The position numbers and the translations under genes are program-made. The notes under the pieces were generated by a model. It made no database searches and was not told the origin of the DNA. It was given only the letters and a program-made list of their open reading frames with translations. Below are positions 54,532 through 62,640 of a stretch of DNA of 64,000 nucleotides, piece after piece. This stretch comes from Hymenobacter puniceus (GTDB lineage: Bacteria > Bacteroidota > Bacteroidia > Cytophagales > Hymenobacteraceae). The stretch is from contig NZ_JACSCX010000007.1 in the NCBI RefSeq assembly GCF_014333525.1, positions 1 to 64,000 of the forward strand, read 5' to 3'. The first letter of the stretch is position 1; every line of letters starts with the position of its first letter.

Positions 54532-54837
54532 CTAGCCGATGCTGTTGATCATTACTTTGGTGAACTGCTGACGGTGACCGTTCAGCTTCTTATAGCCCTT
54601 GCGGCGCTTCTTCTTGAATACAAGCACCTTGTCACCTTTTACGTGCGCCAGGATGGTGCCCGTTACGGCCACGTCCAGCAGCGGCGAGCCGATGGTGATA
54701 GTTCCGTCGTTATCGGTGAGCATGGCTTTGCCCAGCTCTACACTGTCGCCGACGTTGCCAGCCAAACGGTGGGCGTATACAAATTTATTGGCTTCGACCT
54801 TAGTCTGCTTCCCGGCTATGTTGACAATTGCGTACAT
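54532..54837 (-). CDS. rplU: Ribosomal protein bL21
   Basis: 101 residues, the usual length. MYAIVNIAGKQTKVEANKF, then LTDNDGTITIGSPLLDVAVT, VKGDKVLVFKKKRRKGYKKLNGHRQQFTKV (in parts) are bL21 signatures with the conserved GHRQ near the end. First gene of the rplU-rpmA operon, with a strong promoter just upstream. Confidence 0.97.
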   Translation of the reverse strand: MYAIVNIAGKQTKVEANKFVYAHRLAGNVGDSVELGKAMLTDNDGTITIGSPLLDVAVTGTILAHVKGDKVLVFKKKRRKGYKKLNGHRQQFTKVMINSIG

Positions 54838-54869
54838 CGGCGTCTTCGCGGTTTCTGAAAAATGGAAGG

Positions 54870-54901
54870 CAAAAGTACAAGTACCGTTTTACAAATCCAA
54901 A
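54870..54901 (-). promoter_or_regulatory. rplU-rpmA promoter
   Basis: TTTG (54898-54901), 20 bases, TACTTTTG (54870-54877) on the minus strand: an exact fit to the Bacteroidota promoter pattern. The start of transcription would be near 54865, giving a leader of about 28 bases. Confidence 0.75.
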
Positions 54902-54993
54902 CCCTAACTCATTAAACATCATTACTCCACCGCACAGACCACGGAGCAGCCCTTTCCCAAGGAACGCGCCAGCGGGTACGCGAATAGCCTTTT

Positions 54994-55040
54994 TGTGGAA
55001 AACCCGGATTGTCCACACAGAAAATGTGGACAACTTTTCC
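54994..55040. promoter_or_regulatory. DnaA-box-like palindrome upstream of nrdB
   Basis: TTGTCCACA (55009-55017) and TGTGGACAA (55025-55033) form a 9-bp perfect inverted pair, extended outside by GGAAAA and TTTTCC. TGTGGAAAAC (54994-55003) is repeated upstream of nrdA at 56747-56756. Each 9-mer is one or two bases from the DnaA box TTATCCACA. Confidence 0.55.
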
Positions 55041-55147
55041 AATATCGGGTCTTTCGGGTTGCTTTCCGCCATTTTTCGGGAAAATAGCGGCGTATTCATA
55101 CTCCGCAGGTAGCAAAAAGTTAACACGAAAAAAATACCGAAAGGTCG

Positions 55148-55178
55148 CCGACCAACCCGGTCGGTGGGGGTATATTTG
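55148..55178 (+). promoter_or_regulatory. nrdB -7 element with overlapping operator-like inverted repeat
   Basis: TATATTTG (55171-55178) is a full match to TAnnTTTG. Where the -33 box is expected stands CCGACC-AACCC-GGTCGG (55148-55164), a 6-bp inverted repeat with 5-base spacer. A protein bound there would compete with RNA polymerase. Confidence 0.55.
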
Positions 55179-55307
55179 GTGCCTGAACCTTCCGCTGACC
55201 ACGGCCAACCTCCACGAACATTCTGGTGCGCCGCTGGTTTCTGAGCCTCCCAGGCTTGCATCCGCCGGTGGGGCGCACAGATCCTTTCACTCGTATTGCC
55301 TTCAGTT

Positions 55308-56270
55308 ATGGAACCGTTGCTCACTGAGAATCCCAACCGCTTTGTCCTCTTCCCTATCCAGCACAACGATGTGTGGCAGATGTACAAGAAAGCGGAAGCC
55401 TCGTTCTGGACGGCCGAGGAAATCGACCTTTCGCAGGACCAGAAAGACTGGGAAGCCCTCAACGATGGAGAGCGGCACTTCATCAGCCATGTGCTGGCTT
55501 TCTTCGCCGCCTCCGACGGCATCGTGAACGAAAACCTGGCCGTTAACTTCATGCAGGAAGTACAGATGGCCGAGGCCCGCTGCTTCTACGGCTTTCAGGT
55601 GATGATGGAAAACATCCACTCGGAAACGTATTCGCTGCTGATTGACACCTACATCAAGGACCCCAAGCAGAAAGACCACCTCTTCAACGCGCTGGAAACC
55701 GTGCCGTGCGTGAAGAAGAAGGGCGACTGGGCCATCAAGTGGATCAACTCTGAGAATTTCACCGAGCGCCTGATTGCCTTTGCGGCCGTGGAAGGCATTT
55801 TCTTCTCGGGCTCGTTCTGTAGCATCTTCTGGCTGAAAAAGCGTGGCCTGATGCCGGGCCTCACGTTCTCCAACGAGCTGATTTCGCGCGACGAAGGCCT
55901 GCACTGCGACTTCGCCTGCCTGCTCTACAAAGACCACCTGCAGAACAAGCTGCCGGAAGCCCGCGTGCACGAAATCATCAAGGATGCCGTGCAGATTGAG
56001 CAGGAGTTTGTGACTGATGCGCTGCCCGTGAACCTGATTGGCATGAACGCCAAGAGCATGAGCCAGTACATCGAGTTTGTGGCCGACCGCCTCCTGGAGT
56101 CTCTGGGCTACAGCAAGGTCTACGGCGCCAGCAACCCGTTCGACTTCATGGAAATGATTTCGCTGCAGGGCAAAACCAACTTCTTCGAGAAGCGCGTGGC
56201 CGAGTACCAGAAGGCCGGCGTGATGAGCGAGCGGACCGAAAACGCCTTCTCGCTGGACGAAGACTTTTAG
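55308..56270 (+). CDS. nrdB: NrdB, class Ia ribonucleotide reductase beta subunit
   Basis: Small subunit holding the di-iron centre and tyrosyl radical for deoxyribonucleotide synthesis. 320 residues from the ATG at 55308 (a codon at 55296 adds four). Iron ligands: Asp70 (FFAASDG), Glu101 and His104 (MMENIHSETY), with Tyr108 as the radical residue; the second helix pair is FTERLIAFAAVEGIFFSGS and ISRDEGLHCDF. The C-terminus ENAFSLDEDF is the peptide that docks to NrdA. Class I is therefore functional. NrdA is 650 bases downstream with its own promoter. Confidence 0.97.
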   Translation: MEPLLTENPNRFVLFPIQHNDVWQMYKKAEASFWTAEEIDLSQDQKDWEALNDGERHFISHVLAFFAASDGIVNENLAVNFMQEVQMAEARCFYGFQVMMENIHSETYSLLIDTYIKDPKQKDHLFNALETVPCVKKKGDWAIKWINSENFTERLIAFAAVEGIFFSGSFCSIFWLKKRGLMPGLTFSNELISRDEGLHCDFACLLYKDHLQNKLPEARVHEIIKDAVQIEQEFVTDALPVNLIGMNAKSMSQYIEFVADRLLESLGYSKVYGASNPFDFMEMISLQGKTNFFEKRVAEYQKAGVMSERTENAFSLDEDF

Positions 56271-56280
56271 GCAGCTGCTG

Positions 56281-56568
56281 ATGGACGTAGTGGTGGCTCA
56301 AGCCAACGAGGCGATTAATGAATTTGTGTCGCCTTTTGGGCTTAATCATGCTAAACTGGAGACTATCCGTGCAAAGTATGGCTTGGCTACCCTTTCCCTG
56401 GTGGGTGAAGTGTACCGATCTGCTATGGATTTTCCGGTGAACTGGTCTACTACAACGCTTGAGGAAGCCATTATCTGTGTGAGGCAGAATTTAGAGCAGA
56501 AGTATCCGTTTCTCACTCAGGACAGCACATGCTGTTTGGAAAACTGCTTCGCATACAGTTGGAAATAG
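56281..56568 (+). CDS. Small hypothetical protein between nrdB and nrdA
   Basis: 95 residues, starting 10 bases after the nrdB stop. Soluble and helical (MDVVVAQANEAINEFVSPFG, LEEAIICVRQNLEQKYPFLT); the end (CCLENCFAYSWK) with LENCFAYSWK resembles the tail of small Cytophagales proteins of unknown function seen in scattered genomic places. Base composition is lower in GC than nrdB. It shares the nrdB transcript and is followed by a terminator. No link with nucleotide metabolism is evident from sequence. Confidence 0.68.
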   Translation: MDVVVAQANEAINEFVSPFGLNHAKLETIRAKYGLATLSLVGEVYRSAMDFPVNWSTTTLEEAIICVRQNLEQKYPFLTQDSTCCLENCFAYSWK

Positions 56569-56599
56569 CTTACTTGATTTTGGGCAATACATGACAGGA

Positions 56600-56630
56600 G
56601 CCTGCGGCATAACCGCAGGCTTTTGCTTTT
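56600..56630 (+). terminator. Terminator of the nrdB transcript
   Basis: GCCTGCGG-CATAA-CCGCAGGC (56600-56620) followed by TTTTGCTTTT. A strong intrinsic terminator separating nrdB and its small partner from nrdA. Confidence 0.9.
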
Positions 56631-56746
56631 CAGCCGTTTCTAACAATTCTCCGCAATTCGCCAACCCCAAATTTCAGGTGCCGACTGGGCTATATAGCTG
56701 CTCCCGAATCAGGAAAAAGGCCCTGAACAGCACCGTTTTACGCTTA

Positions 56747-56802
56747 TGTGGAAAACTTCTGAAAAGAAGGTTTGTCCTACAGCCCAGATAGAAATATCTT
56801 CC
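56747..56802 (+). promoter_or_regulatory. nrdA promoter with upstream TGTGGAAAAC motif
   Basis: TTTG (56771-56774), 20 bases, TATCTTCC (56795-56802). TGTGGAAAAC (56747-56756), shared with the nrdB upstream region, ends 14 bases before the -33 box, a natural activator or repressor position. The leader to the nrdA ATG is about 115 bases. Confidence 0.6.
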
Positions 56803-56922
56803 GCTATCAATGGATACCGCGCCGTTACGAGCGGGCCTCCTTCGAGCTGATTCCAACTTGCCGCCTCCCATTGGAGCGGCTGTGCTCATACCCCAACACT
56901 CCCCACATCAACTGCTACGCTT

Positions 56923-59304
56923 ATGTTGGTACTCAAACGCGACGGCCGCCGCGAATCCGTGAAGTTCGATAAGGTTACGGCCCGCATCGAGAAGCTCTGC
57001 TACGGTCTCAACCAGAACTTCATTTCCCCGATTGAAGTAGCCAAGAAGGTTATCGACGGCATCTACGACGGCGTGACCACTGTGGAGCTGGACAATCTGG
57101 CCGCCGAAACCGCCGCCTCGCTCACCACCAAGCACCCCGACTACGCCATCCTGGCCGCCCGCATTGCCGTGAGCAACCTGCACAAGGTCACCAGTAAGTC
57201 GTTCAGCAGCACCATGAAGCGGCTGCACACCTACGAGGACCCCAAGACCGGCGAAAACGCCTCCCTCATTGCCCAGGACGTGTGGGAAATCGTGCACGCC
57301 AACGCCGCTACCCTCGACTCGGCCATTATCTACGACCGGGACTACAACTACGACTACTTCGGCTTCAAGACGCTGGAGCGCAGCTACCTGCTCCGCCTCG
57401 ACGGTAAGGTGGTGGAGCGGCCCCAGCACATGATTATGCGCGTGGCCGTAGGCATTCACAAAGAGGACATTGCCGCCGCCATCGAGACGTATAATCTGAT
57501 GAGCGAGCGGTGGTTCACGCATGCCACGCCTACGCTGTTCAACGCCGGCACGCCCAAGCCCCAGCTCAGCAGCTGCTTCCTGCTCACGATGAAGGACGAC
57601 TCCATTGAGGGCATTTATGACACGCTGAAGAACTGCGCCCTGATTTCGCAGAGCGCCGGCGGCATTGGCCTGGCCGTGCACAACGTGCGGGCTACGGGCT
57701 CCTACATTAAGGGCACCAACGGCACCTCCAACGGCCTCACGCCTATGCTGAAGGTGTTCAACGACACGGCCCGCTACGTGGACCAGGGCGGCGGCAAGCG
57801 CAAAGGCGCCTTCGCCATCTACCTGGAGCCCTGGCACGCCGACATCATCGACTTCCTGGACCTGAAAAAGAACCACGGCAAGGAGGAGATGCGCGCCCGC
57901 GACCTGTTTTACGCCCTCTGGACGCCCGACCTGTTCATGAAGCGCGTGGAAGCCAACGGCGACTGGACCCTGATGTGCCCCCACGAGTGCCCGGGCCTGG
58001 ATACCACCTACGGCGAGGAGTTCGAGAAGCTCTACCAGAAGTATGAGCGCGAAGGCCGGGGCCGCAAGACCATCAAGGCCCAGGAGCTGTGGTTTGCCAT
58101 TCTGGAAAGCCAGACCGAGACCGGCACGCCTTACATGCTGTTCAAGGACGCCGCCAACAGCAAGAGCAACCAGAAAAACCTCGGGACCATCAAGAGCTCC
58201 AACCTCTGCACCGAGATTATGGAGTACACCGACGAGAACGAAATTGCCGTGTGCAACCTCGCCTCGCTGGCCCTGCCCCGCTACGTGCGCCCCGACGACG
58301 CCGGCAACCTGTTCTTCGACCACAAGAAGCTCTACGAGGTAACCTACCACGCCACGCTGAACCTGAACAAGGTCATCGACATCAACTACTACCCCGTAAT
58401 TGAGGCCGAGCGCAGCAACCGCCGCCACCGCCCCATCGGGCTGGGCGTGCAGGGCCTGGCCGATACGTTCATTGCCCTGCGCATGCCGTTCGAGAGCGAC
58501 GAAGCCAGCGGCCTGAACAAGGACATCTTCGAGACCATCTACTTCGCGGCCATGACGGCCTCCAAGGATTTGGCCATCCGCGACGGCTACTACGAAACCT
58601 TCCCCGGCTCGCCGCTGAGCGAAGGCAAATTTCAGTTCGACCTCTGGAACGTGCAGCCCGACTCCGGCCGCTGGGATTGGGACACGCTGCGCGCCCAGGT
58701 AATGGAGCACGGCGTACGCAACTCGCTGCTGGTAGCGCCGATGCCCACGGCTTCCACGGCCCAGATTCTGGGTAATAACGAGTCGTTTGAGCCCTACACC
58801 TCCAACATTTATGTGCGTCGCGTGCTGAGCGGCGAGTTCATGGTGGTGAACAAGCACCTGCTGAAAGACCTGGTGAAGCTGGGCCTGTGGAACGAGCAGA
58901 TGAAGAACGCCATCATTGCCGCCAACGGCTCGGTGCAGGACATCCCCACCATCCCGCAAAACATCAAGGACCTGTACAAAACGGTGTGGGAGATTTCGCA
59001 GCGCCGCATTATTGATATGTCGGCCGATCGGGGCGCGTACATCTGCCAGAGCCAGAGCCTGAACCTGCACGTGCTGAACGTGAACTTCGGCAAGCTCACC
59101 AGCATGCACTTCCACTCGTGGAAGAAGGGCCTGAAAACCGGCATGTACTACCTGCGCACCAAAGCCGCCGCCGACGCTATCAAGTTCACGGTGCAGAAGC
59201 AAGCCGCCGAGACCCTGGAGCCGCTGAACGTATCGGCCCAGAACGCCTCCGACATGGCCTGCTCCCTGGACAACCCAGACGCCTGCGAGGCCTGCGGTTC
59301 GTAA
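56923..59304 (+). CDS. nrdA: NrdA, class Ia ribonucleotide reductase alpha subunit
   Basis: Catalytic subunit. 793 residues. An ATP-cone (residues about 1-95: LVLKRDGRRESVKFDKVTAR) gives activity control. FTHATPTLFNAGTPKPQLSSCFLL carries the first active-site Cys; NLCTEIMEYTD contains the thiyl-radical Cys; AVCNLASLALP the third; PMPTASTAQILGNNESFEP is the phosphate loop. The C-terminus DACEACGS supplies the shuttle cysteine pair for thioredoxin or glutaredoxin. All catalytic parts are in place. The next small gene starts two bases after the stop. Confidence 0.97.
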   Translation: MLVLKRDGRRESVKFDKVTARIEKLCYGLNQNFISPIEVAKKVIDGIYDGVTTVELDNLAAETAASLTTKHPDYAILAARIAVSNLHKVTSKSFSSTMKRLHTYEDPKTGENASLIAQDVWEIVHANAATLDSAIIYDRDYNYDYFGFKTLERSYLLRLDGKVVERPQHMIMRVAVGIHKEDIAAAIETYNLMSERWFTHATPTLFNAGTPKPQLSSCFLLTMKDDSIEGIYDTLKNCALISQSAGGIGLAVHNVRATGSYIKGTNGTSNGLTPMLKVFNDTARYVDQGGGKRKGAFAIYLEPWHADIIDFLDLKKNHGKEEMRARDLFYALWTPDLFMKRVEANGDWTLMCPHECPGLDTTYGEEFEKLYQKYEREGRGRKTIKAQELWFAILESQTETGTPYMLFKDAANSKSNQKNLGTIKSSNLCTEIMEYTDENEIAVCNLASLALPRYVRPDDAGNLFFDHKKLYEVTYHATLNLNKVIDINYYPVIEAERSNRRHRPIGLGVQGLADTFIALRMPFESDEASGLNKDIFETIYFAAMTASKDLAIRDGYYETFPGSPLSEGKFQFDLWNVQPDSGRWDWDTLRAQVMEHGVRNSLLVAPMPTASTAQILGNNESFEPYTSNIYVRRVLSGEFMVVNKHLLKDLVKLGLWNEQMKNAIIAANGSVQDIPTIPQNIKDLYKTVWEISQRRIIDMSADRGAYICQSQSLNLHVLNVNFGKLTSMHFHSWKKGLKTGMYYLRTKAAADAIKFTVQKQAAETLEPLNVSAQNASDMACSLDNPDACEACGS

Positions 59305-59305
59305 G

Positions 59306-59611
59306 GTGTTTGACGGCTATAGTATCGACTTTGGTAAAGTCAACTGGAACTGGTGTCACAGTCTCAGTATCATGCAGGAGGAGATAGAAGAACTTCTATC
59401 CTTCCCTTCTCGCAGTGGGCTTTACTCTAGAAATGCCGGTGCTTACGAGGTTGTCGGATATACGAAACATCGGAAATTTATTTCGGTTACTTTTACGTTA
59501 GAGGATGACCAACTTGTCGTCGAAGACGTAATTTTGCCGAGCTATGAAACCATCCGAGACGTCATCTTCCGCCAACTCTCAGCCGGCAACGAGCCTCTCG
59601 ATGACCGGTAA
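59306..59611 (+). CDS. Small unknown protein, first of a coupled pair after nrdA
   Basis: 101 residues from GTG at 59306, two bases after the nrdA stop, or 79 from ATG at 59372 (MQEEIEELLSFPSRSG). The core YEVVGYTKHRKFISVTFTL, then EDDQLVVEDVILPSYETI, has the alternating strand pattern '...GxTxxxRxxxVxFT...' that faintly recalls BrnT/RelE-like toxins, but I cannot assign it. It overlaps the next gene by 11 bases. GC content is below that of nrdA. Confidence 0.62.
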   Translation: MFDGYSIDFGKVNWNWCHSLSIMQEEIEELLSFPSRSGLYSRNAGAYEVVGYTKHRKFISVTFTLEDDQLVVEDVILPSYETIRDVIFRQLSAGNEPLDDR

Positions 59612-59732
59612 GACGTTAGAAGCATACGAACAAAGCAGAAGCAGTGGTCCACTGACGACGCAGGAGTTCCTAGCTCATTTACGTAGAATCGGTAAACTTC
59701 CGCCTAATGCCAATTGGCAGTTAGCGTCCTAA
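59601..59732 (+). CDS. Tiny unknown protein, second of a coupled pair
   Basis: 43 residues from the ATG at 59601, which is embedded in the last codons of the previous gene (ATGACCGGTAA). Sequence: MTGKTLEAYEQSRSSGPLT then TQEFLAHLRRIGKLPPNANW and QLAS, basic and helical. Starts upstream (59544) are possible but would be read across the first gene. The tight overlap and small sizes are like those of toxin-antitoxin pairs; no proof. A terminator follows at once. Confidence 0.55.
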   Translation: MTGKTLEAYEQSRSSGPLTTQEFLAHLRRIGKLPPNANWQLAS

Positions 59733-59742
59733 ATTGAATTTC

Positions 59743-59774
59743 AAAGCCCCAACTCATATAGTTGGGGCTTTTTC
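59743..59774 (+). terminator. Terminator after the coupled pair
   Basis: AAAGCCCCAAC-TCATATA-GTTGGGGCTTT with a T run on the right. It closes the nrdA-pair transcript. Confidence 0.92.
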
Positions 59775-59867
59775 ATGCTAACAACTGTCCATCTGACGCG
59801 GGTTTAACTAGACATAACCTACGGCCAGCCTTGAAGTATAGGCTGCACCCCCACTGCCACCACGCAG

Positions 59868-59923
59868 CAAACCGGCACCGCGCCGCCTGGAGAAATCCGG
59901 GCGGCGTTTTTCGTTCGGGCGGG
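59868..59923 (+). repeat. Direct repeat copy 1, contains a hairpin with T run
   Basis: About 56 bases from GCAAACCGGCACCGCGC to TCGTTCGGGCGGG, matched by a copy at 60540-60596 at more than 80 percent of positions by eye. Inside, CGCCGCC-TGGAGAAATCC-GGGCGGCG-TTTTT forms a terminator. Confidence 0.8.
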
Positions 59924-60039
59924 GTAAGCACAGCATCCCGGCAGGAGGAGGCATGAGGTACGCTCCGCTACACGCGCGTCAGGGGTACATAAACCCGAAG
60001 ATTAGTTCTGAAAGAGAAATTATCTGCATTTTCAAGCCT

Positions 60040-60378
60040 ATGCTATACCGATACGCCAGCATCTTGCTGTTTCTCTCCACTGTTTCCCTCTCAGCACAAG
60101 GACAGGTGCGTAAGATCAAATCCGTAGCTCCAACCACTTTATTGCAGGGAGTTTGGGCGGTTGGCACTGGTGGGAATGCTGAGTTTGAGGTGCGTGGCAG
60201 CAGCTTGACTTACGTTGAATTTCCGGATGCACCTGTCCGGTACAGCATCACGCCTACGACCCTCACAATTTTCAATGAGGATGGCCCCTATGTTGGTAGA
60301 ATCAGAAAACTGACAAAGGATAGCTTGGTGTATAGGACTTCTGGTGGTCTTACGGTTCGGCTATACAAGCGCAAATAG
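60040..60378 (+). CDS. Small exported protein
   Basis: 112 residues from the ATG at 60040. Signal peptide (LYRYASILLFLSTVSLSAQGQ). The mature part is beta-rich: LLQGVWAVGTGGNAEFEVRGSSL, YSITPTTLTIFN, VGRIRKLTKDSLVYRTSGGL, VRLYKRK, the strand order of lipocalin-like 'LxGxWxxx' proteins. AT-richer than most of the window. Family not known. It lies between the two direct repeats described here. Confidence 0.7.
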   Translation: MLYRYASILLFLSTVSLSAQGQVRKIKSVAPTTLLQGVWAVGTGGNAEFEVRGSSLTYVEFPDAPVRYSITPTTLTIFNEDGPYVGRIRKLTKDSLVYRTSGGLTVRLYKRK

Positions 60379-60437
60379 GTTTCATCTCCCCGCACTCGGA
60401 ATCTCCCGGAGCACCGAAACAAATGTTTCTCTCCCTT

Positions 60438-60489
60438 GAGGCCGCCTCATTGCCCAAAACCGAATGGTTTGGGTGAGTGAGGCGGCCTC
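60438..60489. terminator. Long perfect hairpin
   Basis: GAGGCCGCCTCA (60438-60449) pairs with TGAGGCGGCCTC (60478-60489), and CCCAAAACC with GGTTTGGG inside. About 21 bp in total. It follows the small exported protein; the lack of a T run leaves open whether it is a terminator or a repeat. Confidence 0.6.
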
Positions 60490-60539
60490 GCGGCTCCGAA
60501 ACCAGTGGATGTGCCGAGTGAGGTGGCCTATATAACCAG

Positions 60540-60596
60540 GCAAACCGACACTGCGCTGCTTGGAGAAATCCGGGCGGCGTTTTTCGTTCAGGCAGG
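60540..60596 (+). repeat. Direct repeat copy 2
   Basis: Copy of 59868-59923 with changes mostly in the left stem arm (CTGCGCTGCTTGG), so the hairpin is weaker here. The sequence AGAAATCCGGGCGGCGTTTT (60564-60583) is identical in both copies. Confidence 0.8.
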
Positions 60597-60669
60597 AATT
60601 ACTAAGCCAGTAGTCACGCTTGGCACAGTTTTCTATATAGCGTTTCTACACCCTCCTATCCCCTATCGT

Positions 60670-61269
60670 ATGCATTACAACGCTACTCTCTCGCTACTGC
60701 TGGGCCTGACGCTGGCTTTCACCGCGGGCTGCTCGAAAGACGACCAGGAACTGCCCGAGCCCACGCCGCAGCCCACCATGAGCTATAGCCGCTCCATTGT
60801 GTACCAGGATAACGGCCAGCGCCGGGACACCACGTTTCAGGCCGCGCAGCTGAAGGCGTACGTTACGCAGACGGCCCAGAGCCTATCGATGGGGGCGGAG
60901 CCCATTACCGGCACCGAGGGCATCGGCTTCGAGATGGAGCGCACGAAGCTACCCGCCGCGCTTACCGGCACCTATACCCTCAAAACCCTCCGCGACCGGA
61001 CGCTTGATGCGGGCGTGAACTATTACTACGACCAGCCCGAGAGCCTGGGGGGCGGCACCATCATCTACCCCAGTGGCATGCAGCACGTAACGGGCAACCT
61101 CATCATCAGCAGCTACGATGCCAAACGGCAGCTGCTGAGCGGTAGCTACACCGCTACGCTAACCGGAGCCAAAGACCCCACCGTGGCCTACATGACCTTC
61201 CCCAAGCGCAAGTGCGACATCGTTGTTACGGGCACCTTCACCAACATTCCCGTGCGGTCGGTGCAGTAA
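60670..61269 (+). CDS. Lipoprotein of unknown function
   Basis: 199 residues from the ATG at 60670. The signal peptide ends in FTAGC (lipobox) followed by SKDDQELPEPTPQPT. The mature protein is beta-rich (LPAALTGTYTLKTLRDRTLD, LIISSYDAKRQLLSGSYTATL, DIVVTGTFTNIPV), the pattern of Bacteroidota surface lipoproteins with an immunoglobulin or lipocalin-like fold. Its role is unknown. Followed by a good bidirectional hairpin. Confidence 0.75.
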   Translation: MHYNATLSLLLGLTLAFTAGCSKDDQELPEPTPQPTMSYSRSIVYQDNGQRRDTTFQAAQLKAYVTQTAQSLSMGAEPITGTEGIGFEMERTKLPAALTGTYTLKTLRDRTLDAGVNYYYDQPESLGGGTIIYPSGMQHVTGNLIISSYDAKRQLLSGSYTATLTGAKDPTVAYMTFPKRKCDIVVTGTFTNIPVRSVQ

Positions 61270-61290
61270 TCCTGGCATACGTGCCTACAC

Positions 61291-61330
61291 AGCCAAGGCT
61301 TCCCTGACTAGTGGAAGCCTTGGCTATTTT
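61291..61330. terminator. Terminator between convergent genes
   Basis: AGCCAAGGCTTCC (61291-61303) pairs exactly with GGAAGCCTTGGCT (61313-61325), followed by ATTTT. It serves the plus-strand lipoprotein gene. Confidence 0.85.
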
Positions 61331-61530
61331 CTGCGGGCGGAGCAACGACAGAGAAAGGTTTGCGCAAATCCAGCCCGTCAGGCAGCGCGGAGCATCTAGC
61401 GTGTCGCGCATCAGTCATGGGTAGTTACTCAGCCAGCAGAGGTAGCCATAGCCGGGGCAGCACTAGTCGGCGGGTTCGGTACGCAGCAGAAAGACCCCAC
61501 GCTGTTGGTACACACGGCAGCTCGGTGGTA

Positions 61531-62640
61531 TTAGTCGGGGAGCTGGTTGATGTCGCGGGGTTCGAGGCGGGGCTGGGCATTCATGCGGTGGCGGTAGGCG
61601 GTGGAGGTTTCGTAAGCCTTGATGCGCGCCCGGTTGATGGAGCCCAGCGGCAGGTGCTCGGGCAGGCAATGGAAGGGGTTGAACGAGAGGACATCATCGG
61701 CGAAGGCCCGGCGGGCGGGGCTGAAGGCATCCTGAGCCGGAATAACGATTTTGCCCAGCGGCTGGTAGGGGCTCTGGTCCTGGGGCCAGTCGACGGAGGC
61801 ATCCTCCACGGGCATGGTTTTCAGGTCGGTGCAGAGCTGGGCGCGCAGCTCGTACTCGGCGCCCTGGGTGCGGAAGAAGTCCACCACCAGGTCGCGCCAG
61901 CCGGCGGGCTCCGTGATTTTCACCTGCTCCCCGGCCAGCAGCTGCACATTGGCCGAGAGTGGGGCCACGCTGATTTTGGATACGTAGTCGCCGAAGCGGA
62001 TGGCGCCGAGCGTGGTGTAGGTTTCGCCCAGCAGGTGGTTGTTGGGGTGGGGCGGCACCACCAGCGGAATTTCCTTTTTCAGGCCCACCGCATCCAGCGC
62101 CTGATTCACCAGCGTACCGGCCTCAGTCATGAGCTTGGTAACGACCTCCGGGGTGTGCAGCGTCACCTTTTCCTGGCGCAGCTGCATATCGTGGTAGCTC
62201 TTGATGTCGCCGGTTGGGATGATGGTATCGTTGACCATCAGGAAGTCCTGGGTGATTTCGTCGGCCTGGTCGGGCAGAAACTTCCGGCCTTCCACGCCAA
62301 TGATTTTTACGGCCAGGCCCTTCACGGCCGACTGCGTATCGGGGTCGATGGAGCCGGGGGCCGACGACAGGCGCAGAATAACCGGATACACCTTCGGCTC
62401 CCGGAACATGCCCTGGGCCAGGTGCTCGGGCAAGTTGGGGTAGACGTGCAGCTCGCCGCGCAGCACGCCGTGGCTTTTGGCGTGGGCGTCGCGGATGGCG
62501 TGGCGGTGCTTCTCGAACATGAAGCGGTTGACCCGCGCCATCGACTCCACGGTTTCGTTGGTGAGCTCCTGCTCGTTAGGCTGAATTTCCTCCACTCCGG
62601 AATCGAAGCGGATGTACTGACTTGGAATAGCTGTAGGCAT
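61531..62640 (-). CDS. Catalase-family heme protein
   Basis: 369 residues, no signal peptide. His57 in HAKSHGVLRGELHVYPNLP corresponds to the distal His of the catalase core; AVKGLAVKIIGVEG, DFLMVNDTIIPTGD and the C-terminal LSFNPFHCLPEHLPLGSIN then RARIKAYETSTAYRHR give the heme-proximal region. The chain is much shorter than true catalases (about 480) and belongs to the small 'catalase-related' branch whose members often lack strong peroxide dismutation. Activity is therefore uncertain; peroxidase or lipid-peroxide chemistry is possible. Divergent from the RibD-C gene. Confidence 0.83.
   Translation of the reverse strand: MPTAIPSQYIRFDSGVEEIQPNEQELTNETVESMARVNRFMFEKHRHAIRDAHAKSHGVLRGELHVYPNLPEHLAQGMFREPKVYPVILRLSSAPGSIDPDTQSAVKGLAVKIIGVEGRKFLPDQADEITQDFLMVNDTIIPTGDIKSYHDMQLRQEKVTLHTPEVVTKLMTEAGTLVNQALDAVGLKKEIPLVVPPHPNNHLLGETYTTLGAIRFGDYVSKISVAPLSANVQLLAGEQVKITEPAGWRDLVVDFFRTQGAEYELRAQLCTDLKTMPVEDASVDWPQDQSPYQPLGKIVIPAQDAFSPARRAFADDVLSFNPFHCLPEHLPLGSINRARIKAYETSTAYRHRMNAQPRLEPRDINQLPD

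Noticed and set aside
54838..55307. Chromosomal replication origin
   Set aside because: Only two DnaA-like boxes and no dnaA or dnaN gene or AT-rich unwinding region nearby.
56908..59202. 764-residue open frame antisense to nrdA
   Set aside because: Shadow frame caused by GC-rich third positions; its product is Val/His/Gly/Leu-biased with no family blocks, whereas the sense frame is a complete NrdA.
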